16,663 bases of DNA, taken from an uncultured Lachnospiraceae bacterium (GTDB taxonomy: Bacteria; Bacillota; Clostridia; Lachnospirales; Lachnospiraceae). Shown one piece after another: positions 7,987 through 14,169 of this stretch. A program made the translations under genes and the position numbers. The stretch is from the NCBI GenBank assembly GCA_910580015.1, contig CAJTVT010000037.1, positions 13,336-29,998 of the forward strand, written 5' to 3'. Position 1 is the first letter of the stretch. Each line of letters begins with the position of its first letter. The notes under the pieces were generated by a model, which saw only the letters and a program-made list of their open reading frames with translations, ran no database searches and was not told the origin of the DNA.

Positions 7987-8313
7987 CTCAGCCGAACGTG
8001 TTTGAAAATTCACTTCTGTCATCCAAATACTCTACTTTGCAGCTTTTAAAGATCAAATTGAATCCATATAGCCTCATTTACCTTATTCCTTTGAGGCCAG
8101 TGTTCCACAAATTAGAGCATACATCTGACGAAAAGCAATTTCAAAACACGCTCTTGACAACCTGTAATTCTGGCTATCTGCTTGCCTAAATTTACATTTG
8201 CTGTATTGTTGTCAGTCAGCGATGCCTACACATCGCCTCCCTCCGCCATCTTGCAAAATAAAATTTTTAGCACCATTCGTTCAAAAATGAACCCATCCGT
8301 ACACTAATCTGCC
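7987..8313. other. 327-bp gap between pilin-like gene and palindromic element
   Basis: No convincing gene. On the minus strand there are hairpins GCGATG/CATCGC (8228-8245) and GTTCA/TGAAC (8279-8292, TTTT loop), neither followed by a clean T-run. A 29-codon minus-strand reading frame at 7988-8077 is described separately. No promoter close to consensus was found for the downstream ATPase gene. Confidence 0.5.
7988..8077 (-). CDS. Possible 29-codon small ORF, unrecognised
   Basis: ATG 8077 to TGA 7988. A purine-rich AAGGAATAAGG stretch ends about 3 nt before the ATG and an in-frame TAA directly precedes it. The product starts MRLYGFNLIF and has a charged second half (EYLDDRSE). The stop codon lies 1 bp outside the right end of palindromic element copy 1, so this may be a peptide cut short by the element or a chance frame. 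No family is recognised. Confidence 0.2.
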   Translation of the reverse strand: MRLYGFNLIFKSCKVEYLDDRSEFSNTFG

Positions 8314-8475
8314 TTAAGAAACCTTTGCTTGGTTAAATAATTTGTCAATCAAATCTACAAACGCCGTATGTACTGGCCCATCTGCGGCAAGCAAAAGTCC
8401 TGCCACTGCAATCAGTGCAAGAATAGCAACAGCAGTGATAATAATCCCACTGTACTCTTCAAATATAACCTTCAT
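8314..8475 (-). CDS. Flp-like mini-pilin (53 aa), probable major subunit of the Tad-like system
   Basis: 53 codons from ATG 8475 to TAA 8314, with AGGAGG 7 nt before the start. The product starts MKVIFEEYSG, followed by a strongly hydrophobic helix (about residues 11-31) and a short tail (GPVHTAFVDLIDKLF). This is the shape of Flp/TadE-type type IVb pilins, whose conserved Glu-Tyr precedes the helix. Here the motif sits at residues 6-8 with no processed leader. It is the first gene of the cluster and has the strongest ribosome site, consistent with a major subunit. The closest relatives in the window are the peptides at 4471-4611 and 4637-4741. The pilin role is inferred from motif and context. 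Confidence 0.8.
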   Translation of the reverse strand: MKVIFEEYSGIIITAVAILALIAVAGLLLAADGPVHTAFVDLIDKLFNQAKVS

Positions 8476-8853
8476 ACCTGTTCCTCCTTTCTGCGGGATG
8501 GAATCTGTACTTTCTAATTGTTGTTTGGACTGGAAACTTTAACTTCTCTGACACAACCGCCAAAGCCTACTATTCCATCACGCTTTTACATTCATTCATG
8601 CATTGGTAATTGGCGAAACTTACAAACCAATTGATAAAGAACTTTGCTCTAGAGTGAACACAAACCACTCTGCATCCTAATACAACTAATACAACCATCT
8701 TTGAATAGATAGAGATCATAAATAATTCGGATTCTAGTATTTAAGCCGAAACTTCTGTTCCTGATAGACTGTTGTATTTGGAATGTTCACTATAGGACTC
8801 GTCTTACGACTATCTCGCAAAACTCTTCTGCTGAAATAAAAAGATTATGTTGT

Positions 8854-8907
8854 GTCGGCAAAGAGATTACCGACGGTAAGAAAATATTACGGAAAGTGAT
8901 TCCGTAA
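8854..8907 (-). promoter_or_regulatory. Two adjacent hairpins with an alternative pairing in the pilin leader
   Basis: TTACGGAA (8887-8894) pairs with TTCCGTAA (8900-8907): 8 bp with a 5-nt loop. GTCGG (8854-8858) pairs with CCGAC (8870-8874). A competing hairpin, TTACC (8867-8871) with GGTAA (8875-8879), uses the same CC bases, so the two cannot form together. On the minus strand the first hairpin is followed by ATATTTTCTT. This could be a leader switch or only 5' stabilising stems. Confidence 0.4.
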
Positions 8908-8911
8908 ATGC

Positions 8912-8940
8912 ATTGTAACCTGTATTACATAAAAAAGCAA
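8912..8940 (-). promoter_or_regulatory. Weak sigma-A-type promoter candidate for the pilin cluster
   Basis: Minus-strand TTGCTT (8935-8940), a 17-bp spacer, then TACAAT (8912-8917). The -10 is good and the -35 poor. It would start transcripts near 8905, at the edge of the 8887-8907 hairpin. It is the best match in this non-coding region. Confidence 0.3.
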
Positions 8941-8981
8941 TTATGAATTATTCACAAAATTATTTTAAGAAAATAAGCCCT

Positions 8982-9032
8982 ACGGAAAACAAGCCCGCTT
9001 TCCATAAGGCTTTTCCGTGTCAAAAGAGACAC
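8982..9032 (-). terminator. Terminator-like palindrome after mrp
   Basis: ACGGAAAA (8982-8989) pairs with TTTTCCGT (9011-9018), with an inner AAGCC/GGGCTT stem. On the minus strand it lies about 30 bp beyond the mrp stop and is followed by the T-rich GGGCTTATTTTCTT. A second small stem GTGTC/GACAC (9017-9032) overlaps its edge. The T-run is imperfect, so strength is uncertain. Confidence 0.6.
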
Positions 9033-9049
9033 TGAAAAATAGAAAAATC

Positions 9050-9895
9050 TTATATATTTTCCACTCTATTTACCAAATTTTCAAGATAAGGATTCTCAAT
9101 CAAATGAAATTTTCCCTCATCCACCAACTTTGCAAACTGTGGATCCAGAGGCATCTTTCCCAATACTGGAATTCCCATCTCTTCTGCCGCCTGATCGATT
9201 TTACTATCTCCAAACAATTTAATTTCTTTTTTGCAGTCTGGACATTTCAGAAAACTGTAATTTTCCACTAGCCCCAAAACTGGAATATTCATCATATTTG
9301 CCATATTAACAGCTTTTTTTACAATCAACTGCACCAACTCCTGTGGAGAAGTTACAATCACAATTCCATCCACAGGCAGAGACTGGAACACTGTAAGAGG
9401 TACATCCCCAGTTCCTGGAGGCATGTCCACAAACAAATAATCCAAATCCCCCCAGTACACATTATGCCAGAATTGCTTTACTGTTGATGCGATCACTGGT
9501 CCACGCCAAACTACAGGTGCCTCTTCATCTTCCATCAACAGATTCAAAGACATAATTTTTGTGCCATCGGCTCCCAGCACAGGAAACAATCCCATATCAC
9601 TGCCTTCTGCTGGGCCATGAATCCCATACATTTTTGGAATGGATGGCCCTGTGATATCAGCATCCAAGATTCCTGTCTCATATCCTCTCTTTTTCATCGC
9701 TGCGGCAAGGGACGCCGTTACAAAGGATTTACCCACGCCTCCCTTTCCACTGACTACACCAATTACTTTTTTTACACTGGAATAAGGATTACACTCCTCA
9801 ATCAGGTTCTTTGGTACACCGCCCTGACTGGGGCATCCTTCACAGCTCTCTCTGCCACAACTTGATGCACTACTGCAATTTTTATTTTCTGCCAT
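9050..9895 (-). CDS. mrp: Mrp/NBP35-family P-loop ATPase, Fe-S cluster carrier
   Basis: Encodes 281 residues, the full family length. The deviant Walker A S-G-K-G-G-V-G-K-S is at about residues 49-57; D-A-D (about 78-80) and D-M-P-P-G-T-G-D (about 156-163) are the switch motifs of the Mrp/MinD class. An N-terminal cysteine cluster (Cys 7, 13, 18, 21) resembles the NBP35-type ferredoxin-like extension but with altered spacing. A C-terminal C-P-D-C supplies the CxxC pair that binds a bridging 4Fe-4S cluster in the dimer. It acts in the cytoplasm, passing Fe-S clusters to apo-enzymes. The ribosome site GGAGGG is about 7 nt before ATG 9895. A palindromic element fills most of its leader, behind a good promoter at 10094-10122. 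Confidence 0.95.
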   Translation of the reverse strand: MAENKNCSSASSCGRESCEGCPSQGGVPKNLIEECNPYSSVKKVIGVVSGKGGVGKSFVTASLAAAMKKRGYETGILDADITGPSIPKMYGIHGPAEGSDMGLFPVLGADGTKIMSLNLLMEDEEAPVVWRGPVIASTVKQFWHNVYWGDLDYLFVDMPPGTGDVPLTVFQSLPVDGIVIVTSPQELVQLIVKKAVNMANMMNIPVLGLVENYSFLKCPDCKKEIKLFGDSKIDQAAEEMGIPVLGKMPLDPQFAKLVDEGKFHLIENPYLENLVNRVENI

Positions 9896-9919
9896 GCTCT
9901 TGCCCTCCTATTTTGAACT

Positions 9920-10082
9920 ATGTACTCTTAGACTCTCTCTTATGCCTGCTTTTACAGGTGATTTTCCACAAAGTATGCACAAATATAATCAACATACCCT
10001 CCAGGTACGCCTTATAAATTTGTGCACATCTGGCAAAAAATCTCCTCGCAAAATCAGGCGCAAAGAGATTTCGAGAATACAT
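9920..10082. mobile_element. Palindromic element copy 2 (MITE-like), 163 bp
   Basis: Its right terminus (10065-10082) GAGATTTCGAGAATACAT is almost the same as that of copy 1, and its left terminus (9920-9937) is ATGTACTCTTAGACTCTC. The interior has GATTTT/AAAAATC, TGCACAAAT/ATTTGTGCA stems and a central CTCCAGGTAC. Read on the plus strand it aligns with the minus strand of copy 1, so the copies are inverted relative to each other. It is flanked on both sides by AACT (9916-9919 and 10083-10086), a possible 4-bp target duplication. It fills the mrp 5' leader between the predicted start point and the ribosome site. Confidence 0.8.
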
Positions 10083-10093
10083 AACTGTGATTC

Positions 10094-10122
10094 AGTATAC
10101 TACCTTTTTCTAGCTTTTTCAA
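10094..10122 (-). promoter_or_regulatory. Promoter for mrp
   Basis: Minus-strand TTGAAA (10117-10122), a 17-bp spacer and TATACT (10094-10099). Both boxes are 5 of 6 to consensus with ideal spacing. The predicted start is near 10087, about 5 bp before the palindromic element begins. Confidence 0.7.
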
Positions 10123-10201
10123 GATTTCTTAATTTCAACTTTCTTCTTGTCGCTGTATAAATCAAACAGTTACAACGTACAAAAGACTATAACTAAGAGC
10201 A

Positions 10202-10231
10202 TTGACTCCCTATCATTTTTCTTTTTATTAT
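10202..10231 (+). promoter_or_regulatory. Possible plus-strand promoter in the mrp-lipoprotein gap
   Basis: TTGACT (10202-10207), an 18-bp spacer and TATTAT (10226-10231). No gene follows on this strand. A transcript would run about 130 nt to the symmetrical terminator at 10324-10367, so a small RNA is conceivable. The surroundings are so AT-rich that a chance match is likely. Confidence 0.25.
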
Positions 10232-10323
10232 TTTTATAAAAAATATGTCCTTTTTAGGATATAGAATGGTTATTCGTGTATTAACAGTCCACAACCTCAA
10301 TCTCAATCAGAATGGAAATATAC

Positions 10324-10367
10324 AAAAAAACAACTGTACTGGCAGATTGCCTAACATACAGTTGTTT
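10324..10367 (-). terminator. Rho-independent terminator of the lipoprotein gene
   Basis: A perfect 11-bp stem, AAACAACTGTA (10328-10338) with TACAGTTGTTT (10357-10367), and an inner GGCA/TGCC stem. On the minus strand it is followed by a run of T (10330-10324). On the plus strand TTTCTCATTTTATT follows, so it may work in both directions. It lies 46 bp after the lipoprotein stop. Confidence 0.85.
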
Positions 10368-10413
10368 CTCATTTTATTATCTCTGATACAAAATTCCCGA
10401 AATTATATCTTTT

Positions 10414-11079
10414 CTACTGTGCTTCTGTTACTGCCTCAATATCAAATAAAAGCTGCTCCAGATTATACACATCCTCCTCATTTGGAGTATACACCTTGTT
10501 CACCAACTCAACACGGACTGTTGTAGTTGCTTCATCTTCATAAGTAATCGCTCCCAGAGAATCTTTGATGGCATCCTTAAGCATCGCATAGGTAGCCTCA
10601 TTCATCTCTTCCTCAGAGGGAACATCCTCTCCATTGCTTGCCTTCTCTGTCATTTCTTCCACATATGACTCAGTAGCAGCGGTAAAATTCTCCATTGCAG
10701 GTGCAAATACTTTCATCTTCTGATACTTAATCTCTACCTCATAGGAACCATCATCTTTCTTTGTAGCTTCCCCTACCGTATACTTCACGCTCTTATACAC
10801 ATCTTTTACTACGGCTTCAAATTCTTCGTTCAGCCCGTCAGAAAGCTGCTGCTGGGAAGTCATGCTGCCCATCGCTGTATCGATTCCTGACTCATACAGC
10901 TCCTTAGCCTGTTCCTGTGTTCCTATCTTCTGCTCCACAAAAGCAGTGGAATCATTCTTATAGGAATTGTCAAGCAATGCCTTTATGTAACCGCTAGCAT
11001 CAAAGCTCCCACACCCGCCTAGTATTGCTGCCAACATAGCCGCTGCCAACAATATAGCAATTTTTCTCATTTTTTTCAT
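10414..11079 (-). CDS. Secreted lipoprotein, family not recognised
   Basis: Encodes 221 residues. Lys/Arg start (MKKMRK), hydrophobic core, then lipobox L-G-G-C with the lipidated Cys at 23. AAGGAG lies 8 nt before ATG 11079. The mature part is acidic, rich in Glu, Lys, Ala and Thr, with no cysteines and mostly helical-looking stretches; it contains V-E-I-K-Y-Q-K-M-K-V and a Thr-Val-rich C-terminal strand. The layout is like small Firmicutes lipoproteins of the DUF5105 type, but I would not assign it. It is expected on the outer face of the membrane. It is monocistronic, with its own promoter (11119-11147) and terminator (10324-10367). Confidence 0.88.
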   Translation of the reverse strand: MKKMRKIAILLAAAMLAAILGGCGSFDASGYIKALLDNSYKNDSTAFVEQKIGTQEQAKELYESGIDTAMGSMTSQQQLSDGLNEEFEAVVKDVYKSVKYTVGEATKKDDGSYEVEIKYQKMKVFAPAMENFTAATESYVEEMTEKASNGEDVPSEEEMNEATYAMLKDAIKDSLGAITYEDEATTTVRVELVNKVYTPNEEDVYNLEQLLFDIEAVTEAQ

Positions 11080-11118
11080 AAACCTTACTCCTTTGTGGTA
11101 AATTTTTGCAACAAAACT

Positions 11119-11147
11119 ATTATATAATGTTCTGTTGAACGCGTCAA
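11119..11147 (-). promoter_or_regulatory. Near-consensus promoter of the lipoprotein gene
   Basis: Minus-strand TTGACG (11142-11147), exactly 17 bp, then TATAAT (11119-11124). The predicted start is near 11112, about 33 nt before the ATG. The -35 box lies inside the inverted repeat GTTGA/TCAAC (11134-11148), which could be an operator. Confidence 0.85.
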
Positions 11148-11149
11148 CA

Positions 11150-11183
11150 TTTTTTCATATTTTTTCATATTTTTTCATATTTT
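11150..11183. repeat. Three 10-bp tandem repeats forming phased A-tracts
   Basis: The unit TTTTTCATAT occurs three times at 11151-11180. On the minus strand this gives A6-tracts spaced exactly 10 bp, starting directly upstream of the -35 box of the lipoprotein promoter. A-tracts repeated with the helical period are the standard pattern of curved DNA and of UP-like elements. Confidence 0.8.
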
Positions 11184-11246
11184 ATTAAAATTTTTGTAAT
11201 AATTATCATTTCATAATTACGCACAAAACAGGATATACTATTTCCC

Positions 11247-11693
11247 ATGAAAAAAAATTTTTTACTCTGTGGGTTTACTGGCTGGTGCCTAGAAATTCTA
11301 TTTACTTCCTTTGGTTCCTACCGAAAACGTGAATTACAGTTGATGGGCCAAACCTCTCTGTGGATGTTTCCCATTTATGGTATGGCTGCTTTTCTAAAGC
11401 CAATCTGTAGCCGGATCAAACATTTTCCAGCCGGGTTCCGGGCTGCATGTTACAGCTTATGTATTTTCCTTGGAGAGTACATCAGCGGAACGATATTGAA
11501 AAAATATCATATCTGTCCCTGGGACTATAGCAAAGCACGGGCAAATATCAAAGGCGTGATTCGCTTGGACTATGCTCCATTCTGGATGGCTGCTGGACTA
11601 ATCTTTGAGCGATTGCTAATGCACTCAAAGAAAAAATCTTCAACGACAGCATACACACAATTGCATAAAAACAATGCTAGTTCTGATATCTAG
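11247..11693 (+). CDS. Small membrane protein of the putative ABC-transporter type family PF06541 (CmpB-like)
   Basis: Encodes 148 residues and is the only convincing plus-strand gene. About four hydrophobic segments are seen (roughly residues 4-22, 36-52, 65-83 and 108-124). The W-D-Y (92-94), N-I-K-G (100-103) and preceding G-E-Y-I-S-G pattern match the conserved end of the PF06541 family, and F-P-I-Y-G (41-45) matches its first part. The biochemical role of the family is not established despite its name. No ribosome site is seen close to ATG 11247. A TATACT box ends 7 nt before the ATG, so a leaderless message is possible. The basic tail after residue 126 is poorly conserved-looking. It is divergent from the lipoprotein gene. 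Confidence 0.8.
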   Translation: MKKNFLLCGFTGWCLEILFTSFGSYRKRELQLMGQTSLWMFPIYGMAAFLKPICSRIKHFPAGFRAACYSLCIFLGEYISGTILKKYHICPWDYSKARANIKGVIRLDYAPFWMAAGLIFERLLMHSKKKSSTTAYTQLHKNNASSDI

Positions 11694-11737
11694 CGAACAA
11701 AAAATTATTTTCCGTCAAATGTATTTCAAAATGTGTC

Positions 11738-11801
11738 GTAGATTAATGTCAAAGAAAGGAGGTATCGTAGACTATACAGACTGAATTTGGCATTAATCTA
11801 C
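11738..11801. repeat. Long inverted repeat between convergent genes
   Basis: GTAGATTAATGTCAAA (11738-11753) pairs with TTTGGCATTAATCTAC (11786-11801) with one G-T mismatch. The arms are 16 bp and the loop is 32 bp. A TGTG/CACA extension lies just outside. No T-run follows on either strand. It may act as a structural block to converging transcription or be the remains of a tiny inverted-repeat element. The surrounding 221-bp gap (11694-11914) holds no gene. Confidence 0.6.
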
Positions 11802-11914
11802 CACAAAGTGCGAGATAAAGATGACACGAATAAACTCTCAAACATGTATGAACTCTCCCAACTTGTATGCCCTCAAATTAAAGAGATTTCAATACAGTGG
11901 TAGCTATCGTCTTC

Positions 11915-13387
11915 TTACTGACTTCTACTGTCAAGCTCAAACCAGAATTTCACCCCATTATATTCGTTGCAGACACCACACTCTCTGTGAAAGGAATCCA
12001 TGATTGCCTTGACAATCGACAACCCAATGCCATTTCCACCGTATTCACGAGTTCTTGCTTTATCCACTTTGTAAAACTTTTCCCAAACATGGACAAGTTC
12101 CGTTTCCGGAATCGGATTTCCAGTATTAAAAACCTCAACTCGAACTGTTTCCGGCCCTGGAACCACAGACACCTCGATTCTTTTTTCTCCTGCTGCATAA
12201 TGAATGGCATTACTAATATAATTCATCATCACCTGCTCTGTCTTAAATTCATCTGCCCATACATACACAGGTTTTTGCCCATAAATCTCCAATTGGATTC
12301 CATTCTGTTCCCTGAGAATTGCGGTGGCATTGACCACACCTGAAACCACTTCCATCAGATCAAATCTCTCAAACACCACATGCTCACTCCCTGATTCTAA
12401 CTGATTCAATGTCAAAAGGTTCTTCACAAGCTTATTCATCTTATCTGCCTCATCCATAATAACTTCGCAGTAAAACTCACGACTTGCTTCGTCCTCATTG
12501 ATACACTCCTTCAATCCTTCTGCGTACCCCTGAATCAATGCGATAGGCGTCTTTAATTCATGAGATACATTCGAGATAAATTCTTTGCGCATCTCATCAA
12601 TCTCTGTTTTTTTCTCAATATCAATTTTTAACTCATTATTGGCGCTTTTAAGCTCGGAAATGGTCTTCTCAAGGGTTTTTGACATTTGATTCATGTGCTC
12701 TCCCAACAAATCAATTTCGTTCCTACCTCTGCTCTGGAACTTGGCGTCAAAATCAAGATTTGTCATTCTCTTAGAGATATCTGCAAGCTGTAGGATCGGA
12801 TTTGTAATCCTTCTTGTCACCACATAAATAATGATTGCACACACAATCACCGCAGCCACACCTACATAAGCAAGAAAACGATTGGCGATACCCACACTTT
12901 CCTTAATACTTTCCACCGCAGTTCGCATTAATATCATATTTCCATTCTGCAAAGAGCCCCAAAGTACCAGATAATCAGACTCAAGCCTGCTGTCTTTTGT
13001 CTTCTCAATCATATACAATGGCGTATTTTCCAATATTTCTGTGTCCTCGTTATCTGTGTAGAAAATCAACTGCAAGAACTGGCGTAAAAGATGTTCATCG
13101 TCTCCCACATTGGACTGTATAATCGTCCGATCGGAGCTGATAATCATAATCGTTATATTGCTGTTCGTACACTGTTTTTCCAGACGAATCAAGAACTCAT
13201 CATTATAGGTGCCTTCATCTCCACTCTCAAAATCCACCATCTGAAATGTATCTAACAAGGCCCTCTGCTTATGTTCAATATAGTACGATTCCAAGAGAGT
13301 GGTATTGATAAACCAGCACAGAAGCACCGTTCCCGCCACAATACTGATCATAATGGCTGTTATTTTACCAGTAATAGAATGCCGCAT
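11915..13387 (-). CDS. Membrane sensor histidine kinase (HAMP, HisKA, HATPase)
   Basis: Encodes 490 residues from ATG 13387, with GAGGTG about 5 nt upstream. Membrane helices at about 8-30 and 172-193 enclose an extracellular sensing region of about 140 residues. A HAMP linker (about 194-247) and a short coiled coil follow. The HisKA motif F-I-S-N-V-S-H-E-L-K-T-P puts the phospho-accepting His at 276. The ATPase part has the N-box (N-Y-I-S-N, 389-393), a G1-like N-T-G-N-P-I (421-426) where the usual Asp is Asn, and G2 G-G-N-G-I-G-L-S (450-457). The Asn form, with W-E-K-F-Y-K-V-D-K-A-R-T after it, is usual in this Firmicutes kinase branch. The partner is the regulator encoded 49 bp upstream; the signal is unknown. 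Confidence 0.93.
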   Translation of the reverse strand: MRHSITGKITAIMISIVAGTVLLCWFINTTLLESYYIEHKQRALLDTFQMVDFESGDEGTYNDEFLIRLEKQCTNSNITIMIISSDRTIIQSNVGDDEHLLRQFLQLIFYTDNEDTEILENTPLYMIEKTKDSRLESDYLVLWGSLQNGNMILMRTAVESIKESVGIANRFLAYVGVAAVIVCAIIIYVVTRRITNPILQLADISKRMTNLDFDAKFQSRGRNEIDLLGEHMNQMSKTLEKTISELKSANNELKIDIEKKTEIDEMRKEFISNVSHELKTPIALIQGYAEGLKECINEDEASREFYCEVIMDEADKMNKLVKNLLTLNQLESGSEHVVFERFDLMEVVSGVVNATAILREQNGIQLEIYGQKPVYVWADEFKTEQVMMNYISNAIHYAAGEKRIEVSVVPGPETVRVEVFNTGNPIPETELVHVWEKFYKVDKARTREYGGNGIGLSIVKAIMDSFHRECGVCNEYNGVKFWFELDSRSQ

Positions 13388-13436
13388 TCTTTCACCTCAA
13401 CTTATCTGTCAATTTGCTGGTTATCTCACAAAATTC

Positions 13437-14114
13437 CTATGTTTCCACCTCAAATTTGTAACCCATACCCCAGATTGTCTTAATATATTCTCCTTTGTCT
13501 CCAAGCTTACTGCGCAGTTTTTTCACATGAGTATCAATGGTTCTGGCATCTCCAAAATAATCATAATTCCATACATGATTTAAAATTTTCTCTCTCGAAA
13601 GGGCAATCCCACGATTCTCCATAAAATACACTAAAAGTTCAAATTCTTTGTAACTTAAATCCAGCGCTTTCCCATTTGCTGTCACCTGATGCCCCAATTT
13701 GTCAATGGAAATTCCACCCAATTCTAAATTTTCTTCCTCCTCCCTGTTAGTGCGCCTTAAAATCGCTTCCACTCTTGCCACTAAAATTCTGGGGCTAAAG
13801 GGCTTGGAAATGTATTCATCTGCACCAATGTCAAATCCCTGAAGTTCATCGCTCTCCTCTCCCTTTGCGGTCAACATAATAATTGGAATCTTAGAGGTCT
13901 CCCTAATTTCCCTGCATACATCCCACCCATTGATCTTAGGCATCATAACATCCAAAATTATCAATGCAATATCCTTCTGTGCATAAAACTGATTTAACGC
14001 ATCCTCCCCATCCTCAGCCTCGATGACCTCGAAATTTTGTTTCACCAAAAAATCTCTTACCAGCTTGCGCATCCTGCTCTCATCATCCACCACAAGTATT
14101 TTATATTTTTCCAT
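13437..14114 (-). CDS. OmpR/PhoB-family response regulator
   Basis: Encodes 225 residues. ATG 14114 has GAGGTG about 7 nt upstream and gives the normal start of the receiver domain; an upstream extension of 28 codons in the same frame has no such support. Receiver residues are D10-D11, phosphorylated D55 (L-D-V-M-M-P), T82 and K104. The C-terminal winged helix (about 130-225) ends with the typical R-T-I-D-T-H-V-K-K-L-R-S-K-L and W-G-M-G-Y-K-F motifs. It is a DNA-binding transcription regulator phosphorylated by the kinase encoded directly downstream. Targets are unknown. An inverted repeat at 14170-14192 upstream is a possible control site. Confidence 0.95.
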   Translation of the reverse strand: MEKYKILVVDDESRMRKLVRDFLVKQNFEVIEAEDGEDALNQFYAQKDIALIILDVMMPKINGWDVCREIRETSKIPIIMLTAKGEESDELQGFDIGADEYISKPFSPRILVARVEAILRRTNREEEENLELGGISIDKLGHQVTANGKALDLSYKEFELLVYFMENRGIALSREKILNHVWNYDYFGDARTIDTHVKKLRSKLGDKGEYIKTIWGMGYKFEVET

Positions 14115-14169
14115 GTTCCACACCTCACACCCTGTAGATACTTTCCACAGCTTATTTCCAAAACAATAA

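Larger units (their letters stand above)
8476..9049. other. 574-bp non-coding region upstream of the pilin-like gene
   Basis: No gene seen on either strand. From right to left it holds the mrp terminator palindrome (8982-9018), a weak promoter candidate (8912-8940), two adjacent hairpins (8854-8907), and a 9-bp direct repeat CTAATACAA at 8677-8685 and 8686-8694. The rest, about 360 bp to the pilin start, is AT-rich without a strong structure that I can name. If the promoter is right, the pilin message has a leader of about 430 nt. Confidence 0.6.

Noticed and set aside
7805..9049. c-di-GMP riboswitch upstream of the pilus genes
   Set aside because: The conserved aptamer motifs of the known c-di-GMP classes were looked for by eye on the minus strand and not found.
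7826..10082. CRISPR array or attachment sites for the two palindromic repeats
   Set aside because: There are only two copies, they are inverted and 1.9 kb apart, with no regular spacers, cas genes, integrase or tRNA target.
11868..11905. Possible third copy of the palindromic element (AAAGAGATTTCAATACAG)
   Set aside because: Only about 16 bases resemble the terminus, a GAG is missing, and no second terminus or internal stem is found nearby.
11821..12003. Plus-strand 60-codon frame in the gap after the PF06541 gene
   Set aside because: It has no ribosome site, runs into the antisense of the kinase gene and has no plausible features.
11897..12343. Plus-strand open frame of 148 codons opposite the kinase gene
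   Set aside because: It covers the antisense of the conserved ATPase domain, has unlikely composition and no start signal.
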